A stretch of DNA of 64,000 nucleotides from Clostridia bacterium UC5.1-1E11 (GCA_001305115.1 BCAA01000011.1:1-64000), one strand, 5' to 3'. Counted from the stretch's first letter, positions 29,697 through 40,519 are shown. Program-made: numbers and translations. Notes: generated from the sequence alone by a model not told the origin.

Positions 29697-30403
29697 ATGA
29701 AAAAATGTGAACAGCTCTATGAGGGAAAAGCCAAGAAGGTATTTGCAACAGAAGATCCGAACCTCTGCATTGTCGACTATAAGGACGACGCGACAGCATT
29801 TAATGGGCAGAAAAAGGGAACCATTGCGGGGAAAGGCGTTGTGAACAACCGTATGTCCAACTTTATGTTCCAGCTTTTGGAGAAGCACGGGGTAAAGACG
29901 CACTTCGTCGAGGAGCTGAGCGACCGCGAAACGGTCGTTAAAAAGGTAGAGATTGTCCCGCTGGAAGTGATTATCCGCAACCTTTCCGCTGGTTCCTTTG
30001 CAAAGCGCTTCGGAGTGGAGGAAGGCATCGAGTTCGCACAGCCGACCATCGAGTTTTCCTATAAGAACGACGACCTTGGCGATCCGTTGATTAACGACTA
30101 TCATGCAATGGCGCTTGGCCTGGCAACCCAGGAAGAGATTGATACCATCAAGGCAATGGCGTTCAAGGTCAATGAGGTGATGAAGGAATACTTCAAGCAG
30201 CTCGATGTTATTTTGGTGGACTTCAAGCTGGAGTTCGGAAAACGCCGGACGGCGAAATTCTCCTGGCCGATGAGATTTCGCCGGATACCTGCCGCTTCTG
30301 GGATGTTCACACCCATGAGAAGTTGGACAAGGACCGCTTCCGCAGAGACTTGGGCGGTGTAGAAGAGGCCTATGCCGAGATGATGAAGCGCATCGGACTG
30401 TAA
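29697..30403 (+). CDS. purC: SAICAR synthetase, one frameshift
   Basis: About 235 aa if restored. [20 protein letters not shown] is the standard PurC start, and [12 protein letters not shown] and VDFKLEFG are typical. An A4 run at 30239-30242 should be A5; adding the base gives [22 protein letters not shown] and a stop at 30403. It joins aspartate to CAIR in purine synthesis. AGGAGG is well spaced. It is the first purine gene of the block, between carB and purF. Confidence 0.93.
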
Positions 30404-30459
30404 AGTCCTTTTCAACCGATTCGTTTGACAATCCATAGTTTGATTAGGATGGTGAGCTT

Positions 30460-31919
30460 TTGAACGGTTCTGTAATGGAGTTTGATTTTGCAAAACCACA
30501 TGAGGAGTGCGGCGTGTTTGGCGTCTATGCAATGGATGGTACGCTAAACCCTGCATATGCTACATACAACGGCCTGTTGGCCCTGCAACACAGAGGCCAG
30601 GAGAGCTGTGGAATCGCAGTAAACGATCAAGGCGTCATTTCCTGTTACAAGGACATGGGCTGGTGACAGAAACCTTCAACGACAAGATTTTGCGGGAATT
30701 GAAGGGCCAGATTGCCGTGGGCCATGTGCGCTATTCCACGGCGGGCGCAAGCGTTCGGGAGAATTCCCAGCCGTTGGTTATGCGCTACATCAAGGGAACA
30801 TTAGCGATTGCGCACAATGGAAACCTGAGCAATGCCTATGAGCTACGGCATGAGCTGGAGCACCGCGGCTGCATTTTCCAGACGACGATTGATTCCGAAG
30901 TAATCGCCTATATCATCGCTCGGGAGCGCGTAGACGCTGCCTCGATTGAGGAGGCAGTTTACCGTGCAATGCCGAAGGTCCAAGGCTCCTATTCCATGAT
31001 TGTGATGAGCCCGCAGAAGTTAATTGCTGTGCGTGATCCCAATGGATTCCGTCCGCTCTGCATTGGCCGTGCCGGGGACAGCTATGTATTTGCATCCGAA
31101 ACCTGCGCTCTGGATGCGTGCGGTGCGGACTATGTGCGCGATGTAGAGCCCGGAGAGATTGTCGTTGCGGATGAGAACGGCCTGCGTTCGATGATGTTGC
31201 CAAACGCGGCCAAAAAGTCCCTCTGCGTGTTTGAATATATTTATTTTGCCCGTACGGACAGCGTAATAGACGGTATCAGCGTGTATGAGGCGCGCAAAGA
31301 AGCCGGTCGCCTGTTGGCGCGCCAGCATCCGGTAGACGCGGATATGGTGATCGGTGTCCCGGAATCCGGGATCGACGCGGCGATTGGATACAGTGAGGAA
31401 TCCGGGATTCCTTACCAAAAGGGAATTGTCAAGAATAGCTACATTGGCCGTACGTTTATCAAGCCGGATCAGGCCTCCCGTGAGCGCAGTGTGCGTATTA
31501 AACTAAATGCCCTGGGGACAGCGGTGAAGGGCAAGCGCGTTGTTATGTTGGACGACTCCATTGTGCGCGGCACAACCTGTGCGCGGATTGTGTCCATGCT
31601 GAAAGATGCCGGCGCCAAAGAAGTACATCTGCGTATCAGCTCTCCGCCTTTCCTGTGGCCCTGTTACTATGGGACGGACATCCCTTCCAAGGATGAGCTG
31701 ATCGCCTGTAAGCATACTGTGGAGGAGATCGGAAAGATGAGCTTTGCGGATTCGATCGAGTTCCTTGCGCTGGAAAATCTCCCGAAGATGTTGAGGGTTG
31801 AGGGTGCCTGCGGTCATTATTGTGATGCTTGCTTCTCTGGAAACTATCCGGCTTCTGTTCCCAGCCATTCGATGGCGTCAAAAGAAAACAAATATTGTGT
31901 GCCGATCAGAAGAGATTGA
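30460..31919 (+). CDS. purF: Amidophosphoribosyltransferase, one frameshift
   Basis: About 485 aa if restored. The N-terminal segment (KPHEECGVFGVYA, with the N-terminal-nucleophile Cys exposed after propeptide cleavage) leaves frame at GGG 30657-30659, where GGGG is needed. The frame then runs LVTETFNDKILRELKGQIAVG to the end. The PRPP-binding loop is VVMLDDSIVRGTT, and four cysteines near the end match the Fe-S cluster of the B. subtilis-type enzyme. It commits PRPP and glutamine to purine synthesis. The start is probably TTG 30460 (AGGATGGTGAG upstream); ATG 30475 is the alternative. Confidence 0.92.
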
Positions 31920-31933
31920 TGGAGGTTGTCAAC

Positions 31934-33364
31934 GTGAAAAATTCGTATGAATCACCCCTCTCTGCGCGCTATGCGGATGCTGAGATGAAGTTTTTGTTTT
32001 CACCGGACAAGAAGTTCCGCACTTGGCGCAAGCTCTGGATCGCCTTGGCGGAGACGGAGAAGGAGCTGGGGCTTCCCATCACGCAGGAGCAGATTGACGA
32101 GCTGAAAGCACATGCGGAGGACATCAACTACGAGGTGGCGGAGGCGCGCGAAAAGGTGGTCCGTCACGATGTTATGTCGCATGTCTACGCATATGGAGAA
32201 CAGTGCCCCAAGGCGCGTGCAATCATCCATTTGGGAGCAACCTCCTGTTATGTAGGGGATAATACCGATGTCATTGTGATGACAGAAGCCTTACAGTTGG
32301 TACGCCAAAAGTTGGTAGGGGTTATTCGCGTTCTAGCAGATTTTGCTATGGAATATAAAGACCTGCCCACACTGGCGTTTACACATTTTCAGCCCGCACA
32401 GCCGACGACCGTTGGTAAGCGTGCCACTCTATGGATTCAGGATTTGATGATGGATCTTGAGGATGTGGAATATCAGCTGAGCAAGGCAAAGCTGTTGGGC
32501 TCTAAGGGAACAACAGGTACCCAGGCTAGTTTCTTGGAGCTTTTTGATGGCGACTATGAGAAAGTCAAACAGCTGGATCAAAAGATTGCAGAAAAGATGG
32601 GCTATCGCGCTTGTTTTGCAGTTTCTGGCCAGACCTATTCCCGTAAGCTGGACAGTCAGATTTTGTCCATCCTGAGTGGTATTGCACAGAGCGCTGCTAA
32701 ATTTTCCAATGATATCCGCTTGTTGCAGCATTTAAAAGAGGTGGAGGAACCGTTTGAAAAGAATCAGATTGGTTCTTCGGCCATGGCTTATAAGCGCAAT
32801 CCCATGCGCTCTGAACGAATTGCCTCTTTGGCCCGTTATGTAATCGCAGACAGCTTGAATCCGGCAATTACGGAGGCGACACAGTGGTTTGAGCGTACTC
32901 TGGACGATTCTGCAAATAAGCGTCTGAGCGTTCCAGAAGGTTTCTTAGCGGTGGATGGCATTTTGAATCTGTACAACAATGTTGCAGATGGTTTGGTGGT
33001 ATATCCTAAGGTGATTGAGCAGCATCTGCGTCGGGAATTGCCCTTCATGGCCACAGAGAATATTATGATGGACGCCGTCAAGCGCGGTGCCGACCGTCAG
33101 CAGCTGCATGAGCGCATCCGTGTGCACTCCATGGCCGCTTCCAAGGTGATTAAGGAAGAGGGCGGCGAGAACGATTTGCTTGCGCGTATTGCTGGAGACT
33201 CGATCTTTGGCGTTACACTGGAGGAATTGCATGCGATTGTCAGCCCAGAGAAATATGTGGGCTGTGCGCCAATGCAGACGGAGGAGTTTATTCAGAATAC
33301 AGTTCGTCCGCTTTTGGATAAATATTCGTTTGTTCCAACGGAGAAAGCGGAAATCAACGTTTAA
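31934..33364 (+). CDS. purB: Adenylosuccinate lyase
   Basis: 476 aa from the GTG at 31934, which has GGAGG 8 bases upstream. The fumarase-superfamily signature GSSAMAYKRNPMRSER is intact, as are HLGATSCYVGDNTD and the TRAN-like N terminus. It acts twice: SAICAR to AICAR and adenylosuccinate to AMP. It lies 14 bases after purF in the purine block, ahead of purA, which makes its second substrate. Confidence 0.95.
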   Translation: MKNSYESPLSARYADAEMKFLFSPDKKFRTWRKLWIALAETEKELGLPITQEQIDELKAHAEDINYEVAEAREKVVRHDVMSHVYAYGEQCPKARAIIHLGATSCYVGDNTDVIVMTEALQLVRQKLVGVIRVLADFAMEYKDLPTLAFTHFQPAQPTTVGKRATLWIQDLMMDLEDVEYQLSKAKLLGSKGTTGTQASFLELFDGDYEKVKQLDQKIAEKMGYRACFAVSGQTYSRKLDSQILSILSGIAQSAAKFSNDIRLLQHLKEVEEPFEKNQIGSSAMAYKRNPMRSERIASLARYVIADSLNPAITEATQWFERTLDDSANKRLSVPEGFLAVDGILNLYNNVADGLVVYPKVIEQHLRRELPFMATENIMMDAVKRGADRQQLHERIRVHSMAASKVIKEEGGENDLLARIAGDSIFGVTLEELHAIVSPEKYVGCAPMQTEEFIQNTVRPLLDKYSFVPTEKAEINV

Positions 33365-33383
33365 TCCACCAATGTGCGGAATA

Positions 33384-33426
33384 TGGCCGCCGCCCCCTTG
33401 CGGGATCTTCCCGGGAGGCGGCGGAC
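33384..33426 (+). other. GC-rich hairpin between purB and purA
   Basis: CCGCCGCC pairs with GGCGGCGG, with an inner CCCTTGCGGG / CCCGGG region. No T tract follows, so read-through into purA is expected. Confidence 0.45.
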
Positions 33427-33472
33427 TTGGTTTTGCACGGAGGTTTTTAGATTGAAAAGGCAGGTGTTTTAA

Positions 33473-34750
33473 ATGGTAACAGCAATTGTGGGTGCTAACT
33501 GGGGTGACGAAGGCAAGGGGAAAATTACCGATGTAAAGGCTGCTGAATCGGATATCGTTGTCCGGTTCCAGGGCGGAAGCAATGCGGGACATACCATTAT
33601 CAACAACTATGGAAAATTTGCTCTGCATCAGCTGCCATCCGGTGTGTTTTACGAGCATATTACCAATATCATTGGCAATGGCGTTGCGCTGAGCGTAGAG
33701 AACTTTATCAAGGAGTTGAATTCGCTGGAAGAGCGCGGGGTACCAAAGCCAAAGATCTTGGTTTCTGACCGTGCGCAGGTGGTTATGCCATACCATGTGG
33801 AGCTGGACTCTTTGGAGGAGGCGCGTCTTTCGTCCAAATCCTTTGGTTCCACAAAATCCGGTATTGCACCGTTTTATTCCGATAAATTTGCCAAGATTGG
33901 ATTTCAGGTCAGTGAGCTCTATGACGATCAGGAAAGCATCATGGAGAAAATCGCGCATGTTCTGGATCTGAAAAACGTATTATATAGAGATTTGTACCAT
34001 CAGCCGGAGTTGAAGGCGGAAGATGTCTATGAAAAGTTGATGGAATATAAAGAACTGCTGGCGCCTTATGTGGCAGATACCTTTACGCTTTTGCATCAAG
34101 CAGTACGGGATGGAAAGCACATCCTTCTGGAAGGCCAGTTGGGTGCCTTAAAGGACCCGGATTTCGGTATCTATCCGATGGTAACCTCCAGTTCCACGCT
34201 GGCAGGCTACGGTGCTGTGGGCGCGGGAGTGCCGCCGTATGCAATTCAGGAAGTCATTACAGTCGTGAAAGCATATTCCAGCGCAGTGGGCGCGGGAGAG
34301 TTTGTCAGCGAAATCTTTGGAGAAGAGGCTGATGAGTTACGCCGTAGGGGCGGAGATGGCGGCGAATATGGCGCTACCACCGGCCGGCCGCGCAGAATGG
34401 GTTGGTTGGACCTGGTGGCTACTCGCTATGGCTGCCAGGCACAGGGCGCTACCAGCGTGGCATTTACGGTTTTGGACGCTTTGGGATATTTGGATGAGAT
34501 CCCGGTCTGTGTGGCCTATGAGTTGGATGGAAAGCGGATTGATTTCTTCCCGCCCACTGCACAGCTGAAGCGTTGTAAGCCAATTCTTGAAACATTGCCC
34601 GGCTGGAAATGTGACATCCGTGGCATCAAAACGTATGAGGACCTCCCGGAAAACACCCGCAAATATATTGAGTTTGCGGAAAAAGAAATCGGCGTGCCGG
34701 TCAAAATTGTATCGAATGGTCCGGCTCGCGAGGACATTATTTATCGGTAA
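33473..34750 (+). CDS. purA: Adenylosuccinate synthetase
   Basis: 425 aa. GANWGDEGKGKITD is the GTP-binding P-loop; GGSNAGHTI holds the catalytic His, and TTGRPRRMGWLDLVA is the C-terminal signature. It joins aspartate to IMP with GTP. It has no frameshift. It precedes glmS by 44 bases. Confidence 0.96.
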   Translation: MVTAIVGANWGDEGKGKITDVKAAESDIVVRFQGGSNAGHTIINNYGKFALHQLPSGVFYEHITNIIGNGVALSVENFIKELNSLEERGVPKPKILVSDRAQVVMPYHVELDSLEEARLSSKSFGSTKSGIAPFYSDKFAKIGFQVSELYDDQESIMEKIAHVLDLKNVLYRDLYHQPELKAEDVYEKLMEYKELLAPYVADTFTLLHQAVRDGKHILLEGQLGALKDPDFGIYPMVTSSSTLAGYGAVGAGVPPYAIQEVITVVKAYSSAVGAGEFVSEIFGEEADELRRRGGDGGEYGATTGRPRRMGWLDLVATRYGCQAQGATSVAFTVLDALGYLDEIPVCVAYELDGKRIDFFPPTAQLKRCKPILETLPGWKCDIRGIKTYEDLPENTRKYIEFAEKEIGVPVKIVSNGPAREDIIYR

Positions 34751-34794
34751 TTCCGCAGACTGCGGGATATTCCCGCGCATAAGGGGGTAACAGT

Positions 34795-36621
34795 ATGTGT
34801 GGAATTGTGGGCTATATCGGTGACGATCAAGCGGCGCCGATTCTTTTGCAGGGCTTGGAAAAACTGGAATACCGCGGCTATGATTCGGCCGGAGTCGCTG
34901 TTTATGACGGGACCTCGCTTCGCGTAGTCAAGGCGAAAGGCCGTCTTCAGGTCCTAAAAGACTTGATTCATGGAGGAAAAGACGTCCCGGGAACGGTGGG
35001 CATCGGCCACACTCGTTGGGCGACGCACGGCGCTCCTTCGGACATCAATTCACATCCCCAGGTGAGCGATTCAGGGAAATTCGCGGTGGTACACAACGGC
35101 ATCATTGAAAATTATCTTGCATTGAAACAACATTTGATTCGCCGCGGGGTCTCCTTTGTCTCCGAAACGGATACAGAAGTGATCGCGCAGCTATTGGAGC
35201 ATTATTATAAAGGCGATATTATGGATGCAGTCATCAAGGTACTGCAAAAGGTAGAAGGCTCTTATGCGCTCGGAATTATCTGTGCGGATGCACCTGACCA
35301 ATTGGTTGCGGTGCGTAAGGATAGTCCGTTGATTATCGGTCTGGGGCATGGGGAGAACTTTATTGCTTCCGATGTCCCTGCGATTCTCAGCAAAACGCGT
35401 GACATCTATCGCCTAAATGACAATGAAATTGCCGTCATTCGACGGGAAGGCGTGCGTATCTACGATATGGATAAAGAGCTGGTTCCTAAAGAACCGATTC
35501 ATGTAGAGTGGGATGTATCTGCTGCCGAAAAGGGTGGCTATGAACATTTTATGGCAAAAGAAATCATGGAGCAGCCGAAGGCAGTGCGCGATACCTTATC
35601 GCCGCGCATTCAAAACGGACGCATTGTTTTGGACAATATCACACTTACAGCGGAACAGCTAAAAACGTTTAAAAAGATTTTTATTGTTGCGTGCGGTTCT
35701 GCTTATCATGTGGGAATGGTTGCAAAATATGTATTGGAAAAGATGACTCGGATTCCGGTCGAGGTGGATTTGGCGTCTGAATTCCGATACAGGGAGCCGA
35801 TTATTGATGAAGAGGTTCTAGTTCTGGTAATCAGCCAATCCGGCGAGACAGCGGATACATTGGCCGCTATGCGTGAGGCAAAGCGGCTTGGAGCGCGTAC
35901 GCTTTCGATTGTCAATGTGGTTGGAAGTTCGATCGCCAATGAATCTGACGATGTAATCTATACATGGGCGGGACCGGAAATTGCGGTAGCGACCACAAAA
36001 GCGTACAGCACCCAGCTGGCGGTGGTTTATCTGTTGGCGATTTATATGGCGGATCAATTGGGACGCCTTTCTGTGAAAGAATATTCGGCCTATCTGACAG
36101 AGTTACAGGCGTTGCCGGACAAGATTGAGAAAATTTTGCAGAATCGTGAGAATATCCAGTATTTAGCGTCCCAACATTTCAATGCGAAGGATGTATTCTT
36201 CATCGGACGGAATCTGGATTATGCAATGTCTTTAGAGGGGTCTCTGAAGCTCAAAGAGATCTCTTATATCCATTCGGATGCTTATGCAGCGGGCGAATTG
36301 AAGCATGGAACCATTTCATTGGTTGAGGATGGGACCCTGGTAATTGCGTTGGCGACCCACCAAAATTTGTTTGACAAAATGGTGAGTAATGTCAAGGAGG
36401 TTAAAGCGCGCGGCGCCATAGTTCTTGGCATGACGACAGAAAACAATACGCAGATTGAGCAAGTGACAGATGATGTGTTTTATATACCTCAGACCTGCGA
36501 TGTCATGCTGCCCTCTCTGACCGTGATTCCGTTGCAGCTGTTTGCCTACTATGTGGCGTCCATGAAGGGATGCGACATCGATAAGCCGCGGAATTTGGCA
36601 AAGTCGGTAACTGTAGAATAG
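34795..36621 (+). CDS. glmS: Glutamine:fructose-6-phosphate aminotransferase
   Basis: 608 aa. MCGIVGYIGDDQAAPILLQG gives the N-terminal nucleophile Cys2 of the class II glutaminase. Two SIS domains follow, with SQSGETADT, and the C terminus KPRNLAKSVTVE is conserved. It makes glucosamine 6-phosphate for cell-wall precursors. AAGGGGG precedes the ATG. The leader is only 44 bases, so the glmS ribozyme is absent. It sits among purine genes in a set dominated by glutamine-using enzymes. Confidence 0.97.
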   Translation: MCGIVGYIGDDQAAPILLQGLEKLEYRGYDSAGVAVYDGTSLRVVKAKGRLQVLKDLIHGGKDVPGTVGIGHTRWATHGAPSDINSHPQVSDSGKFAVVHNGIIENYLALKQHLIRRGVSFVSETDTEVIAQLLEHYYKGDIMDAVIKVLQKVEGSYALGIICADAPDQLVAVRKDSPLIIGLGHGENFIASDVPAILSKTRDIYRLNDNEIAVIRREGVRIYDMDKELVPKEPIHVEWDVSAAEKGGYEHFMAKEIMEQPKAVRDTLSPRIQNGRIVLDNITLTAEQLKTFKKIFIVACGSAYHVGMVAKYVLEKMTRIPVEVDLASEFRYREPIIDEEVLVLVISQSGETADTLAAMREAKRLGARTLSIVNVVGSSIANESDDVIYTWAGPEIAVATTKAYSTQLAVVYLLAIYMADQLGRLSVKEYSAYLTELQALPDKIEKILQNRENIQYLASQHFNAKDVFFIGRNLDYAMSLEGSLKLKEISYIHSDAYAAGELKHGTISLVEDGTLVIALATHQNLFDKMVSNVKEVKARGAIVLGMTTENNTQIEQVTDDVFYIPQTCDVMLPSLTVIPLQLFAYYVASMKGCDIDKPRNLAKSVTVE

Positions 36622-36651
36622 TTCTCAAAAGACAAGGAAGGGAAAGAAATC

Positions 36652-38190
36652 ATGCTGAAAAATGAGGCAGTCTTAATCTTAGACTTCGGCGGACAGTACA
36701 GCCAATTGATTGCGCGCAGGGTCCGCGACTGCAATGTGTACTGTGAAATCAAATCTTGTAAGACCCCGGCGCATCAGATTGCCGAGGCGGGATATAAGGG
36801 GATTATCTTTTCCGGAGGTCCAAATTCCGTCTATACAAAGGATGCCCCGGTATGCGACAAAGCAATATTTACTTTGGGGATACCCGTTTTGGGAATTTGC
36901 TATGGGGCGCAATTGATGGCGCATTTGTTGGGCGGAACAGTCAGCCGTTCCGAGGTGCGCGAATATGGAAAGACGCCCATACGGGTGCAGGCAAATGCGG
37001 CATTGTTTCATAATTTACCAGCGGAGTCCGTCTGCTGGATGAGTCATACAGATTATATTGCTCAGCCTCCGGCTGGCTTTGCCGTCACAGCGGAAAGTGA
37101 CGCCTGTCCCGTGGCAGCAATGGCAGATGACATACGCCGCCTCTATGCATTTCAGTTCCATCCAGAGGTGGAACATACTGTCTATGGTACCGAAATGTTA
37201 AAGAATTTTTTATACGATGTGTGTGGTTGTTCCGGCAGTTGGAAGATGGATTCGTTTGCGGAAGAAACCATCCGTCATATCCGAGAAAAAGTAGGTGGGA
37301 AGCGCGTTCTTTGTGCGCTATCTGGCGGAGTGGATTCCTCAGTGGCTGCGGTGCTGGTTCACAAAGCGGTTGGGAAAAATCTGACCTGCATTTTTGTAGA
37401 CCATGGAATGCTGCGGAAAAATGAGGGAGATGAGGTAGAGCGCGTATTCCGTAAGCAGTTCGATATGAACTTAATTCGTGTCAATGCGCAGGATCGGTTT
37501 TTGCAAAAATTGGCAGGCGCTGTAGAGCCGGAGCAGAAACGAAAGATTATCGGAGAAGAATTTATCCGTGTATTCGAAGAAGAATCCAGTAAGCTTGGGA
37601 AGATGGAGTTCCTTTGTCAGGGAACCATATACCCGGATGTGGTTGAGAGCGGCTCCGGAGATGCAGCGACCATTAAAAGCCACCACAATGTGGGTGGTTT
37701 GCCCGAAGATGTAGGGTTTGAAGGAATCATCGAGCCCTTGCGCGATTTATTTAAGGATGAGGTTCGTCGTGTCGGTATCGAGTTGGGAATTCCAGCACAT
37801 CTGGTTTGGCGTCAGCCGTTTCCCGGACCGGGACTCGGAATTCGGATCATGGGAGAAGTTACACCGGAAAAATTGGAAATTTTGAAGGATGCTGATGCAA
37901 TTTTCCGAGAAGAAATCGCAAAAGCAGGGTTGGACCGCCAGATCAATCAGTACTTTGCGGTATTGACTGGAATGAAGAGTGTCGGTGTTATGGGTGATGG
38001 ACGTACCTATGACAATACCATTGCGTTGCGTGCAGTAACAACAACGGATTTTATGACAGCGGACTGGGCGCGTATTCCGTACGAGACTTTGGAGATTGTC
38101 AGCACCCGGATTGTCAATGAAGTTGAGAATGTGAATCGGGTGGTTTATGATATTACAAGTAAGCCGCCAGCTACGATTGAATATGAATGA
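36652..38190 (+). CDS. guaA: GMP synthase (glutamine-hydrolysing), full length
   Basis: 512 aa. The class I glutaminase is complete: Cys in [15 protein letters not shown], and His/Glu in [10 protein letters not shown]. The ATP-pyrophosphatase P-loop is [14 protein letters not shown], and the C-terminal dimerisation domain ends PPATIEYE. It converts XMP to GMP. It closes the purine block and is followed by a strong terminator. Compare the defective paralogue at 39123. Confidence 0.97.
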   Translation: MLKNEAVLILDFGGQYSQLIARRVRDCNVYCEIKSCKTPAHQIAEAGYKGIIFSGGPNSVYTKDAPVCDKAIFTLGIPVLGICYGAQLMAHLLGGTVSRSEVREYGKTPIRVQANAALFHNLPAESVCWMSHTDYIAQPPAGFAVTAESDACPVAAMADDIRRLYAFQFHPEVEHTVYGTEMLKNFLYDVCGCSGSWKMDSFAEETIRHIREKVGGKRVLCALSGGVDSSVAAVLVHKAVGKNLTCIFVDHGMLRKNEGDEVERVFRKQFDMNLIRVNAQDRFLQKLAGAVEPEQKRKIIGEEFIRVFEEESSKLGKMEFLCQGTIYPDVVESGSGDAATIKSHHNVGGLPEDVGFEGIIEPLRDLFKDEVRRVGIELGIPAHLVWRQPFPGPGLGIRIMGEVTPEKLEILKDADAIFREEIAKAGLDRQINQYFAVLTGMKSVGVMGDGRTYDNTIALRAVTTTDFMTADWARIPYETLEIVSTRIVNEVENVNRVVYDITSKPPATIEYE

Positions 38191-38223
38191 GTTGTCAATG
38201 AATTTTTAGCATGATGCCTTTTA

Positions 38224-38279
38224 GCCCTGCCAGTTAGCTAAAGATAGAATACCCTTAGCTAACTGGCGGGGCCTTATTT
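38224..38279 (+). terminator. Terminator at the end of the purine block
   Basis: An 18-bp stem GCCCTGCCAGTTAGCTAA / TTAGCTAACTGGCGGGGC (one G-U pair) with a 13-base loop, then TTATTT. Confidence 0.9.
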
Positions 38280-39064
38280 AATTGGTCTTAAATAAAAATA
38301 CGATTTTAAAGGGTATGATCGCAAATACGATCCAATAATTTACGATTAGTTGTGAAGTTCATTAAAAAGTTTCTAACAGTTTATCGAGACGATCTTAGAT
38401 GATATGTGATGAAAGATTTTGGGGAGAGTGTCCTGGAAGACTGTACCTGTTTGCAGACAGAAGAAAGTTGGCTGGCGTTTATACCAGGATTCTAAAGAGA
38501 ATTTGCATTTTGAAGGGTGAATGACAGATCTTCATTTTGAAAAGAATGTATTCGATACATTTGCTGAATGATGAAGTTATTTTGAGGATGTCGATAGGTA
38601 TATCCAGTTGTAAAACATACTAGAGGGTAGCACGCTGTCCGGCTCTACGATTTAGTTCGTTGTATCGTTGAAGTTGGTAAGAATATGGGGATGGCCAGTG
38701 GATACTTTGGGTGAGTAGTTTGTCAGTGAAGGAAAGTGGCCCAAGGAATAGCTACTTCCGTAGGATATGTAAAAGAATACGTGAGTTTTTGTAATTCTGT
38801 GTGGTTTAAAAGAGTAATTGTATAGCATTATAGTATAAGAATTAAAATTCTTTTTAAAAGCAGATGGGAACCCATATAAAGAATGCGTCACCCACGATAT
38901 CAATAGGGATACACGGATATTGAGTAAGAAAACACAACCTAAGCCGTGAATTCGACTTTTTTAAAGACATAAACTGACAGATACAAAATGGTATGCAAGC
39001 GGAATATTTGTATCCGTTGGAACGACAAATTTCGAGCGAATATGAAAAAATTTGTCGATCAGAG
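38280..39064. other. AT-rich 0.8-kb stretch without a gene
   Basis: No frame of convincing composition was seen on either strand. The region is more AT-rich than its neighbours and could be a decayed insertion separating the two guaA genes. Confidence 0.5.
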
Positions 39065-39094
39065 TTGACGGTATTATTGGGAATATGCTACGAT
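39065..39094 (+). promoter_or_regulatory. Promoter of the second guaA
   Basis: TTGACG, 18-base spacer, TACGAT, 28 bases before the start codon; AAGGAGG lies at about 39109-39115. This gives the paralogue expression independent of the purine block. Confidence 0.7.
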
Positions 39095-39122
39095 AAAATC
39101 GATTAAAAAAGGAGGGTATACG

Positions 39123-40421
39123 ATGAGACAAGATATGATTGTAGTTTTGGATCTGGGTAGTACACGAAATACCGATGTTGCACGGGCAATTCGTGCACTG
39201 GGGGTATACAGCGAAATTTGTAATTACGATGTAACCATAGAAGAGATTTATAAGTTGCCGAATGTGAAGGGCATTGTTGCAAATGGCGGTCCAAATGATG
39301 TGGTAGACGGTGAAAAGATTGGACTTTCCGAAGCGATTGTAAAATCTGGTCTACCCATTTATACATTTGATTATGAATGGAATGGAATCCTAAATCCGAT
39401 GCCAGAAGAAGATCAAGCCATTCAAGAAGCTTTACGTGACTTTGTTTTTAATACTTGCAAAGCCCAAGCCAATTGGAACATGGATAATTTCATCGCTGAC
39501 CAAATTGATCTAATTCGCCAGCAGGTGGGGAATAAAAAAGTATTATTAGCATTGTCCGGCGGTGTTGATTCGTCTGTAGTTGCGGCGCTCTTGTTAAAAG
39601 CAATTGGTAGTCAATTGACTTGCGTGCATGTCAATCACGGCCTTTTGCGGAAAGGAGAGCCGGAGCAAGTTGTTCGTGTATTTCAGGACGAATTGTCAGC
39701 CAACTTGATCTATGTAGATGCAACCGATCGTTTTTTGGGGAAGCTGGAAGGAGTGGCCGATCCAGAGCAGAAGAGAAAAATTATTGGAGCAGAATTTATT
39801 CGTGTCTTTGAAGAAGAGGCTCGTAAGCTGGATGGTATAGAGTTCCTTGCACAAGGAACGATTTATCCGGACATCGTGGAAAGCGGCACAAAGACTGCTA
39901 AAATGGTTAAGAGTCATCACAATGTGGGCGGTTTGCCTGAGGATTTGCAGTTTGAGCTTGTAGAGCCACTTAAAATGTTGTTTAAAGATGAAGTTCGTGC
40001 CTGTGGGGTGGCGTTAGGATTGCCTGCTAGCATGGTATATCGGCAGCCGTTTCCAGGACCTGGATTAGGGGTGCGTTGTTTGGGGGCGATTACGCGCGAT
40101 CGCTTGGAGGCAGTACGCGAATCCGATGCCATCCTCCGGGAAGAATTTGCTAAAGCCGGTTTGGAGGGAAAAGTTTGGCAGTATTTTACAATTGTTCCGG
40201 ACTTTAAATCAGTGGGTGTACGCGATAATGCGCGTTGTTTTGATTGGCCAGTTATTATTCGTGCAGTAAATACCATTGATGCAATGACAGCACAAGTTCC
40301 GCAATTGGATTGGGCGTTGTTGCAGACGATTACTTCGCGTATTCTGCACGAGGTGAAAGGTGTAAATCGTGTTTGCGTTGATCTGTCGCCCAAACCAACG
40401 GCAACGATTGAGTGGGAGTAA
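39123..40421 (+). CDS. GMP synthase paralogue with degenerate, shortened glutaminase domain
   Basis: 432 aa. The C-terminal two-thirds align closely with GuaA: P-loop [45 protein letters not shown] and the C terminus KPTATIEWE. The N-terminal domain is only about 110 residues instead of about 200. Where the intact paralogue has [10 protein letters not shown] this one has GLPIYTFDYE, so the catalytic Cys is absent, and the His-Glu part of the triad is missing. It should therefore be unable to hydrolyse glutamine; it may use free ammonia or a separate glutaminase, or act on another nucleotide. No frameshift is involved: the frame is clean throughout. The 3' end is the attachment site of the mobile element that follows. 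Confidence 0.9.
   Translation: MRQDMIVVLDLGSTRNTDVARAIRALGVYSEICNYDVTIEEIYKLPNVKGIVANGGPNDVVDGEKIGLSEAIVKSGLPIYTFDYEWNGILNPMPEEDQAIQEALRDFVFNTCKAQANWNMDNFIADQIDLIRQQVGNKKVLLALSGGVDSSVVAALLLKAIGSQLTCVHVNHGLLRKGEPEQVVRVFQDELSANLIYVDATDRFLGKLEGVADPEQKRKIIGAEFIRVFEEEARKLDGIEFLAQGTIYPDIVESGTKTAKMVKSHHNVGGLPEDLQFELVEPLKMLFKDEVRACGVALGLPASMVYRQPFPGPGLGVRCLGAITRDRLEAVRESDAILREEFAKAGLEGKVWQYFTIVPDFKSVGVRDNARCFDWPVIIRAVNTIDAMTAQVPQLDWALLQTITSRILHEVKGVNRVCVDLSPKPTATIEWE
40410..40421 (+). other. Candidate attachment site copy 1 (3' end of guaA paralogue)
   Basis: GAGTGGGAGTAA spans the last codons and stop of the guaA paralogue. The 3' end of guaA is a known integration hotspot for genomic islands. Related 12-mers occur at 52228 (GAGTGGGAATGA) and 58964 (GAGTGGGAATAA). 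Confidence 0.7.
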
Positions 40422-40497
40422 GAAATATTTATCCCAATACCGTTTTTTCTGGCTCTACAGCCGGAAAAGTGGCTGAATAGGATGGATTTCTTCCCTA

Positions 40498-40519
40498 TTT
40501 GATAGCAGATTGATAGCAC
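40498..40519 (+). repeat. TTGATAGCA repeats, left end of element 1
   Basis: TTTGATAGCAG and ATTGATAGCAC in direct repeat, matching three copies at the right end (52091-52126). Such terminal short repeats are typical arm-type binding sites of tyrosine integrases. Confidence 0.6.

Noticed and set aside
25323-30660. carA, carB, purC and purF as real pseudogenes
   Set aside because: Each is broken by a single homopolymer slip and otherwise perfect; sequence error is more economical than simultaneous loss of essential pathways.
34751-34794. glmS ribozyme
   Set aside because: Only 44 bases separate purA and glmS; the ribozyme needs well over 100.
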